NCBI RefSeq assembly: GCF_040807025.1 | Contig: NC_090945.1 | Coordinates: 74,163,088-74,227,087, forward strand | DNA length: 64,000 nt | Origin: Struthio camelus | Lineage: Eukaryota > Chordata > Aves > Struthioniformes > Struthionidae | Direction: 5' to 3' | Shown: positions 39,701-51,700 of the stretch, piece after piece | Numbering within the stretch: position 1 is the stretch's first letter | Layout of the letters: each line of letters opens with the position of its first letter | Notes under the pieces: model-generated | Databases searched by the model: none | The model's input: the letters and a program-made list of their open reading frames with translations, nothing else | What the model was told of the DNA's origin: nothing | Program-made: the position numbers and the translations under genes

Positions 39701-42700
39701 AAGCAGGCTTTCAGTGAAGTCTGGTGAAAAGGCTGATAGAAAAATCCACAGTGGAAGCAGTAGCAGCAGTAGCAGCGGGTCCATCAAACAGCTGTGCAAA
39801 AGAGGTAAAAGGCCATTAAAAGAAATTGGAAGAAAAGAAGCTGGCGGTAACGATGGAAAAGATCTGTATTTAGACAGCAGAAATGAGAAGGAGTACAAAG
39901 AGGAGCCCTTGTGGTATACTGAGCCGATTACAGAGTACTTTGTTCCTCTTAGCAGAAAAAGTAAGCTTGAGACTACATACCGCAACAGAGAAGATATATG
40001 TGGTGTAACATCAGAGGCTGTAGAAGAGTTGTCTGAATCAGTGCATGGTCTTTGCATTAGCAACAATAATATTCATAAAACATACCTCGCAGCAGGTACT
40101 TTCATCGATGGTCACTTTGTAGAAATGCCTGCAGTTCTAAATGAGGATATTGACCTCGCTGGGACCTCAATATGTTCTCAACCAGAGGACGACAAATATT
40201 TAGATGATGTTCATCTGTCAGAACTAACACACTTCTATGAAGTGGATATTGATCAATCCATGTTGGATCCTGGTGCCTCAGATACGATGCAAGGGGAGAG
40301 TCGGATTTTAAATATGATTCGACAAAAGAGTAAAGAAAAAAATGATTTTGAGGCAGAATGTTGCATAGTGTTAGATGGAATGGAGTTGCAAGGGGAAAGT
40401 GCAATATGGACAGATTCGACCAGCTCTGTTGGTGCTGAAGGGTGGTTCTTGCAAGACCTTAGTAATTTAGCTCAATTTTGGGAGTGCTGTTCATCTTCTA
40501 GTTCTGGTGATGCAGATGGGGAAAGTTTTGGAGGGGATTCTCCTATTAGATTCTCCCCCATCTTAGACAGCACAATGCTTAATTCACACATGCTTGCTGG
40601 CAATCAAGAGCTCTTTTCAGATATTAATGAAGGGTCTGGTATAAACTCTTGTTTTTCAGTGTTTGAAGTGCAATGCAGTAACTCTGTTTTACCATTTTCT
40701 TTTGAAACACTCAATTTGGGAAATGAAAATGCAGATTCTAGTAGCACTGCTAATATTCTTGGGAAAACACAGTCTAGATTGCTAATATGGACCAAAAATA
40801 GTGCCTTTGATGAAAATGAACACTGTTCCAATCTTTCAACAAGAACCTGTAGTCCATGGTCACACTCAGAAGAAACACGTTCAGACAATGAGACTTTAAA
40901 TATTCCATATGAAGAAACCACGCAATTTAATGCAGAAGATATTAATTATGTAGTTCCTAGAGTGTCTTCAAGTTATGTAGATGAAGAAATTCTAGATTTT
41001 TTGCCAGAAGAAACCTGCCAGCAACAAGCTAGAACTTTAGGAGAAATGCCCACTTTGATTTTCAAAAAAAAATCTAAACTAGAATCTGTCTGTGGTATTC
41101 AGCTAGAACAAAAAGCAGAAAGTAAAGACTATGAAACTACACAAGGGTGTAGTGAAAGCAGTCCACACGGAGAAGGCTACAGCTCAGGGGTTATTAAAGA
41201 TATCTGGACAAATATGACAGACAGAAATTCTGCAGCAGTGGTAGAAATAGAAGGAATAGAAGATGAATTGTTTTCAGCTGATGTAAATAACTATTGCTGC
41301 TGTTTGGATACAGAAGCAAAAGGTGAAACCCTCCAGGAGCCCAATAAAGCAGTGCAGAGATCAGAGTATCACCTTTGGGAAGGTCAAAAGGAGAATTTAG
41401 AGAAGAGAGCCTTTGTTTCAAGTGATTTATCAAAAGTAGATGGTGGTGACTATACTACACCATCAAAACCTTGGGATGTTAACCAGGAAAAAGAAAACTC
41501 ATTTATACTTGGTGGTGTGTATGGGGAGCTCAAAACATTTAACAGTGATGGAGAATGGGCGGTGGTGCCACCTAGTCACTCAAAAGGGAGCTTATTACAA
41601 TGTGCCGCTTCTGACGTAGTGACAATAGCTGGTACGGATGTCTTTATGACTCCAGGCAACAGCTTTGCCCCTGGTCACCGGCAATTATGGAGGCCATTTG
41701 TATCATTTGAACAGAATGAGCAATCAAAGAGTGGAGATAATGGATTAAATAAAGGTTTTTCTTTTATCTTCCATGAAGACTTACTGGGAGCTTGTGGTAA
41801 CTTTCAAGTTGAAGAACCAGGGCTTGAATACTCATTCTCTTCCTTTGACCTGAACAATCCATTTTCACAAGTTCTTCATGTAGAGTGTTCATTTGAGCCA
41901 GAAGGAATTGCATCTTTCAGCCCTAGTTTTAAACCTAAATCAATTCTGTGCTCTGATTCAGACAGTGAGGTTTTACACCCCAGAATATGTGGTGTTGATC
42001 GAACTCAGTACAGGGCTATACGGATTTCTCCAAGGACTCACTTTCGTCCAATTTCTGCATCTGAACTTTCCCCAGGTGGTGGAAGTGAGTCAGAATTTGA
42101 GTCAGAAAAAGATGAGGGAAATATTGCTGTCCCTTCTCAAGTAGATGTGTTTGAGGATCCACAAGCAGATCTCAAACCTCTGGAAGAAGATGCAGAAAAA
42201 GAAGGACACTATTATGGAAAATCAGAGCTCGAATCTGGAAAATTCCTTCCCAGATTAAAAAAGTCTGGAATGGAGAAAAGTGCGCAGACGTCATTGGATT
42301 CCCAAGAAGAATCAGCTGGGATGTTGCCAGTAGGAAACCAAGATCCGTGTTTAGAGTGTAGCATGAAAGAATCTCTAGATGGGAGGGCGATGGAGAGCTC
42401 TAAAATAAACTGCAGAATAGTGGAGCCTCGTGAGGAGACTAACAAGTTTTGCGGTTGTAAAGCAGGGTGCCATTTTCCTACATATGAGGATACTCCTGTT
42501 TCTTCAGGAGAACTTGAACAGGTAGGTAGATATGTAAAAGCATAGAACTTGCACCTAGCAGCTGATTATCAACAATTCGTCATGTGACGGTTCAGTCTAA
42601 GTGGATGTTACTGTACAGTTCTATAGGAAAATTAACCATCTTCAGGCATTATGGTGTCATCTTGCATACCTGTAGAAATATGTGATGTTCATAAGTGTAT

Positions 42701-45700
42701 GCTCACATGGCTTTGAAATCTGTCTGCCTTAGGTTTTCGGTTTATCTGATTTATGTGCATTTTAACATACTATATGTAAACTTTGAGCAGTGAGATCTAC
42801 TGATTTTGATTTAAGCCTTTCTTAAAATTTGGAAGAGGATAATCTGAAATCGGTCTTTTCGGTATGAATTCCAACATGAATTATCATTATTTCCAAGTAG
42901 AAGAGTATAGGTTTGAGTTATTGGATGTAAACTCCATCAATGAAAGGTTTGTAGAAAGGCTTTATGCTCTGGAAATTAAAATATTATTTTGTCAGGAAAA
43001 ATATGGACATGAAATAAAATATGGACGCAAAACATACTCCACCACCACGATAGTATAAGGAGGCCTCAGTATAACTGAGAATTAAGCTCAAATTTTTCAT
43101 TTTGGTTTGGTTTTTTAGGTAATTATTACAGTAAGTTAAGTCATGATCAAGAGCAAGAAGCCCTTCCAGCCAAAAACATCCCAGTACTTAGTTATGAGAT
43201 TACAGTTTGTATTGCCATGAACTCCCTCTGCTCTTCAACCAGCAAAAATCATTTCACTGTACAGCCCGCACAGAGAAAGAAATTGTCTGGATAGTTAAGT
43301 TGCATTTTATGTTTGCTTTTTTCTTTAGCCTCATCTTCCACATAGTCAGCAGTTGTACTGTCTCTGTTGGGAGGAAATTTTCTGCATTTTCAACTCAAGT
43401 GTTGCAACCAGCTTGTGTTGTACTGATCGTATGCTCCTGAATTCTAACTTTGAAAAACGAATTCATTTATGGGAAAGCTAACATTTTTCTTGCTAAAACT
43501 AAAGTTAAACTTTCTATTAAAAAAAAAAAATCAAAATTCCTTATTTTCTTTCTTCCTATCTGCTTCTCCTCTCATGCTCCTTCAAATTAATTACTATTGT
43601 TGCTTCTCCTCCCCAGTGCTGGTCAGTTGATGTCTCTGCTGCTTGTACAAGAGAATCAAATCCATGGCTTTTCCAGGCCCTTTCTAGAGATCTTGGTTCC
43701 TGCTGCTCTAAGTTCATCTCTATTAAGTGTCTCCAAAAATTTATTTTAGAGTCTGGGAAGTTGTCCCAGAGTTTGTCCCAGGCCTTGCAAAAAGAGTCAC
43801 AAAAATTTTAATAAACTTAGGCTGTAGTTCAGAAGAGATTCTGAAATTACATTTTACCAAGGATAAAGTGGAATCTTAACTTCACTTGTACAGTAAGACA
43901 TAGTAAATGAACAAATGGTATAATACAGTTGTCTGTGATAGTGAGAGACTAGGTTCTTTCCAGCCTCTTTCCAAATCTCCTTTCTGTATCCTTAGTGCTC
44001 CATGAGGATGCTTATCTAAATTTATCCAGGGATAAAGAGAAAAGAGGTTTAACTTGAGCAGTGGTTATGAAATTAATTGATTCATTGTATAGACCAATAT
44101 TTTTGAGTGGTTTTTTTTTTTAATGAAACCTCCATGCTTTCTTTTATGGACTTGTGACAAAATTTAAGCACGTTATGTTACCTCACTGTTGATCCGACGT
44201 AGCATTTTAGTCATGTTTTGCGATATGGGCACCTCCAATGTTTTTACATAAATAATGGACTTGAAAATACTACAGCATAATAGGAAATCTTTCTCTTTTG
44301 TATCACATAAAGTCTAGTTAGTATGTGGACTGTGCAGACACGTATCTGTGAATGCCTCCAATTTATAAGAACATAAGAATTTGGTTCAGTTCCTTCCCTT
44401 TTACCTTCCCCATTAGCGCACTCCTTTTGGGATTGCAATATATTTTGGAGTATGAATCTGACGATAGCTCCTACAGAAGCTCTTCAAAATTGAAGAGATA
44501 TTTCTATATCTAACCTTTTTAGATAGATTTCAGAAAAGGTTTAAAAAATTAAAAAAGTGGTGAACTACAGATCCCCTTCCTTTCGAAGTAAATGCTCCTT
44601 TCACCGCTTACCTGTGGAGTTATGGGTAAGTATGCATGAGCTCTCTGGTCCAGTTCATGGTCTTGGAACGTATTATCATTGAAACTATTAACAGATCTGT
44701 ATTATATAGACTCTGATCTAGTAGATGTGCCCTAAAAACGCTTATACTATTGAATTCTTGACACAAATAAATGAATATCTAACTTGCAGGTTCTGTTGGG
44801 ACGTTACCAAACTTCGCAGGTCTGGACATACCTAGAGCAATGCCTTTGGGGACTAGGGCATTTGACTGGCCAAGCATAAATATTTATGCATCTCGTGACT
44901 TGATTGGGTTATTAGATTTGATGAGGTACTTCACTTGACTGGAATAATTAACATTGCAAGTATAAATAAACATTGCCTGTATATAGCTTGTATAGGAAGA
45001 CTGGTGAGAGGGAAAGGGAAGAGGGGTGCCTTACATTGGAAGGCTATATACATTGTTTCTGAGGTGCATAACACAGGAGATAACCTTCTGTAAACCTCTA
45101 GGCAGTGATAAGAGGGAGGCAAAATGCAGAGGGTCTGCTTTAGGTCTTAAAACCAGGAGAATCAAGTGGAAAAAAAAATTTAAGAGCGTTTAGCAGAACC
45201 ATCTACATACAAATCAAAGGACTTTGTGGTAAAAGGGATGGCCGCTGCTGGGACGTCTGAGAAAGGTTTGGTCCAGATAATTCTTGATATACGTTGATCG
45301 CGACAGATGGTGAAAGCAGCTACAAGACTCAGCTCTAACTTCCTAATTAATCAAATTTAATTTACTGAGATTTTGAAAGCTTCTTGTATAAGAGGGACCC
45401 CTAAAATGATGGGGTTCACAATGACAGCATAAAAGTTGGGGGGAAGAAACAAGGTATAGAGCAAGTCAATAAGATAACTATTTGGTATACCTAGAAGTCT
45501 TTAGAAGTAAGTCAGAAACAGAAAGAAGGCTAAAATAGGATTTTGTGGGAAACAGAACAAGCAAACAGGGGAAGCTATGAAAGGATAAGAAGTTATTTCA
45601 TACATTTTTCCCCACTCGTTTCAATTCTTGTGGAAAAAATAATGAACTGAACAAGGGAAAAGTACCGATAAATTACACTGTTTCGGCTAGTTATAGGAAC

Positions 45701-48700
45701 ATTCAGCTGACTATCATGAGGAACAGCTGATTTGAATACAACTCAGGAGAACGCTTTTTTGAAAACACACAGAAGACAACCTTTAAAAAAGGAAAGCACG
45801 CTTCCCCTTTAAAAGAGGAAAAGGGAAGTAGTGTATTATCTCTCTAACTTTCTAAACAAATATTTTAGCCAGTAAATCGCTTGGCTATACCAATAAGTGA
45901 ACAAGTTACTAAGTTTTGGGTTGATAAGAAGAGACTGCACACTCAAAAGAACTGTCAACATCATGCAAGTATTACAGGAGAACAAGGGATATCATTAATG
46001 ATCTTGTCTGGGAAGTAAAAAAAAAAAAAAAAAAAAAGAAAAAAGAAAGAAAAGAAAAAAAGGTATGTTTGTAAAAATTCTTGATACCACACTGGGAAAA
46101 TCTGCAGTTATACTGGAAGACAAGATTAGCATCAAAAGTTTCTTGAAGTAGAGAAACGATCTGAAAATGAAGATGTAATTCAGCAGGGACAAATACAAAC
46201 TTCTGAAGAAACATAATCCTCTCCACAAACAGTGTAAGGAGTGACAGGCTAGGAAATCATGTGAAACAGAAAAGCATCTTCAAGTAGATCATAAGCTAGG
46301 CATAAATCATGACACGCTTTGCAAAAGAAGGCAACATCGTGATATATAAATAGAAATGTCCTTCTGGTAGAAGTTAGGTAATTGCTCCTCTGTACTTGGA
46401 ACTGGTAAGCCCTCTGCTGGAGTACCCTGTTCAGTTTTAATTACCTCGTTTCAGAAAAGATGTCCTGAGGAGAGCAACCCAAAGAACGGGCATAACTGCT
46501 TTTGAAAACAGATGGAAGGAACTGAGGTTGTTGTATCTCAGAAAGGAAAAACTGAAGAAGAAACCAGTAGTATTGCTGAAGCCACTTACAAAGCTGCAGG
46601 AGATGAGCAAGAGGCTGTGCTTGTTCTGTAAGCTCTGCAATATGCAATGGATGAGGATGTGATGACCTTAAACCACAGTGAGGAAAAGAATTCTAACAAT
46701 AAAATCAGTTTTCTGTGCAAGAGTAGACTAGATGACCTCGCAGGGTCCCTTACAGATGTGTTTTTCAATGAAATTCCACAATTAGGTGACTGCCAAATTA
46801 GTTTTCAAAATATTTTCAATAGTTTCAACTTTGGCTTCCTGTTGTTTGGATCTGATCCTTTTGGAATGGAACTCACTGAAGCTCACTGCTGCTTTGACTT
46901 CTAAACATGCATGTTTCTTTATATTCTTACTAATAGTAAAGGGGTTGCAGAGCAGGTTCAAGAAAGATTTTTTTACTTACGGATTAATATGACTTTTACT
47001 TTTCTTGTGGTTGGTTAAGAAATTAACAGTCATAACACTTCAAATAATATTCAGATAATAATGAGACCTGAGCGCTTATTCTGTTCAGCTTGTGCAAAAC
47101 TCTTGTCATTACCTTGGTATTTGTCCGTATGCGTTCTGAAAAAGTAGAAATATTTAATGCTGATGTTTTGAAATTAGTATCTGAAGCTGAAATAGTCTAT
47201 CCTGAAAGGCCTGTCAGTTCACATGGAAAATGTGTTTTCATCCTCCTTCTGACATAGCAAAGCTCCAGAAAGTGAGCTGGGACTGCAGTGCTCATGTCTG
47301 CAGCACGTGGAGAGGGAGGGAGGAAGAAGGGGCAACAACTGGAGTCTTGAGGTGTTTATATGAGAGCTGGAAAGAGGAGAATTTTAAACTTGAGTAGCAG
47401 AGTTTTGCCAAAAGACCTTAGCAAGAACAGCGGGAAAGCTTATGCTTTTGTATGCTCTATATTTAGTTGTCACATGGTTATTGAAGCAAGTTAAACGATC
47501 TCAATTGTCTTATTTTGACACTTAGCATGTGAGCTGAGTCTAGGGTCTGCTCTTCCACAGTTCAGTCCAGTGTTAAGACTTGTGTCAGTTCTGGGCAGAA
47601 ATGATAAATATTTTTCTGTATAGTGAACTGTTTAATTTTTTTATATTAAAGCTACTGAAAAGCTTACTTTCCTCAAGGCACTGTTCTCATCTGTGTAGCG
47701 CTTGTGCTTTTAAAATGATGCAAGTATTACAAATGGTGATATAACTAGATGTAAGATGTAGATTTAAGATAAATATTATCAAGTGGCTTTCTAGAAGTTG
47801 GTGAGAAGTGGCTTTCTAGAGGTTGGATCTCTTCAGGTCTCCTCATTCACAGAGGTTTTTTTTGTAAGAAGGAACTGTTGTCTGTCGTCCATCTAGTGAG
47901 TAATGTGATGTTTGAATGCGGAATGATAATAACTGCTGATTTGCTTCAAATTACACATAGGATTAATGAATTTCTTTTAAAAAGATATTTTTAGAAGTAG
48001 TAGGTAGTTTTGCACATATGATTAATTTATATAGTGAGGGATGGATGCACGCAGACACACACACAGAGGTTTTATAATCTTATAACAAGAAGTGGGGGAC
48101 TGGAGAACTAAGTGTTACGTGAATCAACCGCAGAATAAGCGTTGTTACTGCATGGTCTGCTCCTTGGCAACATGATGGAGGGTATCTCAAAGGTGCAAAA
48201 CCTTTAAATATTTTTGCAAGGTATTCCCTCCATGAAAAGTGCACTAGATTTTTTTTTTTTTTTTCATTCCTGTTAGCAAAGCCACAGATACCTTGCAGAA
48301 TTTTTTAGAAATACTCAATCTGCTAACTAACTTCAGTTTCAGAATCTATCCCTTTAACAGATTGCATATGTTTATATAAATTAATAGATGTATTTACATA
48401 TATAAATATATTCCTCGAACACAGGACAGTTCATGGACTTGGACTTTGCAGTTCTGCAAACCTCAATTTTCTAAAAGTCTTGAGGGTAGGTAGGTAGACA
48501 GTGGGAGGAATTTAACTGGCAGGGTTATCGTTTTGCACTTATAAATGCATATGATGAATTTATAAAGAGTAATGGGTTAAACCACAGAAAAGAGAAGAAT
48601 GTGAAAATAAAGCTCATAAAGGCACACAATATTTATGCTTATATTTGTAAAAGCAAAATAAACATCATGTGCATTTTGACACCTCTATCTATGAAAAAGG

Positions 48701-51700
48701 AAAAATTTGGCTAGAGGAGTCTAGCTAGTGGTCCTTTTCCCCCTTCCTTTACTGTGGTCGTTTAGAAAGAATTTGAGCTCATTAGCAGTAAAGTTTCTGC
48801 ATTTGGCAGGGCATTTTATGTGCTGCCAAACGCCAGTAGAACAGTGTTAGAATCGCTCCTTTACTAACTGGATACTTTTTAATTACAGCCCCTAACCACA
48901 AATATGGAAATAATTAGCAGAAATTAAATATACGCAAAACTCAGGAAGAGCAAAGACTAAAACAGAAATCAAGTGTATTCTGTCCCGTCTTTGTTGCAGT
49001 CTTGCTGTTTGGTTTCGAATGACCCTTTGTATGTTGTTTCTTCCATTTCTAAATGGAGGAAGCAACTTTATGTACAGGACTGGCAGTACAGGGGAAATAG
49101 CTGCTGAGGTGTGGTAGAGGGGATTTTAGCATCTGTTTAAGGTTGCCTGAAATAAAGATAGAAGGGACTGAAAAAATCTGTCTCGTATTGGGAATGAACC
49201 TGGCAAAGTGATGGGCAAAACAATTTAGCAAAGCTTTCTCTTAAGAAGTTCTAAAGCATGAAAGTGTCATTGAAAAGTAAAACAGCGTAGCTAGCTTCTT
49301 TTTTCTTTAATTCCTTGAGCCAGATGGTCCTCAAAACTCTTGAAAACTGTAAAATCCCACTCTGGGAAGATCCTTTGTTCTGTACACACACAAAAAACCA
49401 AAAGCTGGAAGAGTGGGACAGGGAAGAGATGGACAGAAAGGCAGGTGTGGGTGGGCAGAGGGATTGTTGTTCGATCCTTTGCGTTAAGTTTTGCTTGAAG
49501 AATAGAGTTCTGTACAGTATAACTATCCTAGCTAGCAAAAAAAAAAAACGATCTGCTTTATGGACTTGTAGTTCTTGTTGGGGAGATTATCTGTAACGGC
49601 AGGGAAAACTTTGTGATGGAAGCAAGGAGATAAACAAAAAATACCGATGCGCCGCATACAAAATTAAGCGTTCAGGAACACTTTTCTGTTCAGGAGCAGA
49701 AAAAAAATTATAATATTCCTGCTCATGCAGGTTGCAGATAAAATTTAAGTTGATTAGTAAATCCTAAACCAATTATTGGTGTGGGGGGCAGGGGGGAAAT
49801 GTATTTCATAGTCTTAAATGGTCTTTTTAACAAATTTCTAAGAGTATGCAGATAAAACTTTCTATCTGCATTTTTCTTCCTGGAAGAAAATAATACAGTA
49901 AATTCCTAATGGACCAGCTGCATAAGCAAGAAAATTCTTACTTGAGGAGAAATATTTTAAAAGAGAAAATGGATGTATTTTGGGTTTTGTGGAGTGTTTT
50001 TTTTTTTAATTTTTCAGCATAAACTTCTGTTTTAATACTTCTGTATATGTAACCAAATACAGGAGAAGGGGGGGGGGGGAGGAGAAGGAAAGTTAACTCC
50101 CTCCCCTCGACACTAAGTTTCTTCTACCTTTTGTTCCTGGGTCTTGCCATCTACACATTCAAACCTAATATTTCAGAGGTGAAAATGGGACAGTACCAGG
50201 TTTATTGATGGAGCATAGTGTGATTGGGTCTTGCTTTCATACTTTTAGACCTAGTCCTTATTGACTTTTAGTTGCTGTTCTCTCATCTGCTTAAATGTCT
50301 GTGTCAAAGATGTTTCTACATGTTGGCCTAGTATCGTCATACCGAAATTGCAGTGAAATTTCATATTTGCCTGCAAACCAATGGTACCACTCAAATGTAC
50401 TCTGTGTCAGGCTATCACTTAGTCACAGTTGAAAAATGTAGTTGGATACATTCCTTACTTGTAGTGAGTATGAAACATTTTATGCAAGCAAAAACAGCAA
50501 AAGACTAAAATGCTCCTCCCGTGCATTGGTAGGCCCAGCTCTACAATTTGATACTCAGGTAATTTTACATATCCTCACCTGGAAGCACTAAGAAAAGCTT
50601 TGATTATCGTATGTCTAGCTGTAAAACATGAGAAAGGAACCTTTGGTCTTCTCTCTGACATGCAGCAAGCCTGGGAGTGAAACTGTCGTAGCAGTTGGTT
50701 TTGTCTTGTTGTCTTTGAGCTCTCCTTAAGAGGAAAATAAATATGAATCCTTTCAGAGAGGAAAGACTTCCTCTTGCAATTTGTAATACTAGTACGATTG
50801 AGAATTGCAGCTATTAGATGGGTAGATGAAAAATTTAATAAAACTTCTCAAAAAACACCGGAAGTGTGTTTGAGTTGGTGTGAGAGAAGAGGAAGCATAA
50901 ATTGAAAATGCCCTTTTAAAAGGGAAAGGGTTGGTATTCCGTATTTACTAGTTAAGAATACTTCTTTAACGCACAGATTTTCGTCATGATGACAGACTGT
51001 GTAATTGTAGCAAACATCTAAGCAACCATAGGAAAAAACATTTTTACTCAATGAGTGCATAAAATGGACTTTGGTTCCCTCACATACACCATCCTCCCCT
51101 TCCACTTCAGTTTAAAAGGGAATTGAAACTGCCACACACTCCTGGAATAAAAACTTTGCGTAAAAGTGCTTGAGAATGTTTTTCCATGGAATGGAAATGG
51201 AATGTTTTTCCATTAGTCATTTAGTTTGGTCTAGAAGTGCAGTTTTGAAGTGAATCTCCTAATTTGCCCAATCACTGTACTTTAGTTCGTATAACGGAGC
51301 ATTTTTGAAGTATACAACTGGATTCCTTTTGCATGAAAGTAAGCCTAAGAGATGCTGCTTCCAGGTGTCCAGTTCACAAGATCAGATTGATGCTGGTCCA
51401 AAATATGAACTCCCAAAACGCATTTAGCATGGATAACAGGTCGTCTGCATCAATCATTTTGCTTTACAGCACTGCTCTTCAGTCTAGTTTAGACATAGCA
51501 TTCGTTGCTCCATGTGAGCCAACATGAGTCCAGAAGGGCCCAGTTAATCAAGCCCTGCTGTGCTGCTTCCGCATGCAGCCACCTGAGTGTCTCTGGCCTC
51601 TCTAATACTTTGGCTTTGGAGGCAGTGATGGAAGGGCACCTGGGCTGAGCCAGGTCAAAGCCAACATGCCAGTTCAATCACCAAGCCACCCTGAAGCAGA

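Noticed and set aside
39614..40066. 150-codon ORF on the minus strand inside the giant KIAA0232 exon
   Set aside because: It is the complement of serine/lysine-rich coding sequence, which gives a leucine- and serine-rich frame. There is no homology I recognise, and the plus strand is clearly coding.
46437..46904. Cluster of short ORFs on both strands near 46.4-46.9 kb
   Set aside because: They fall in or next to the decayed CR1/L3-like element and have no recognisable protein similarity.
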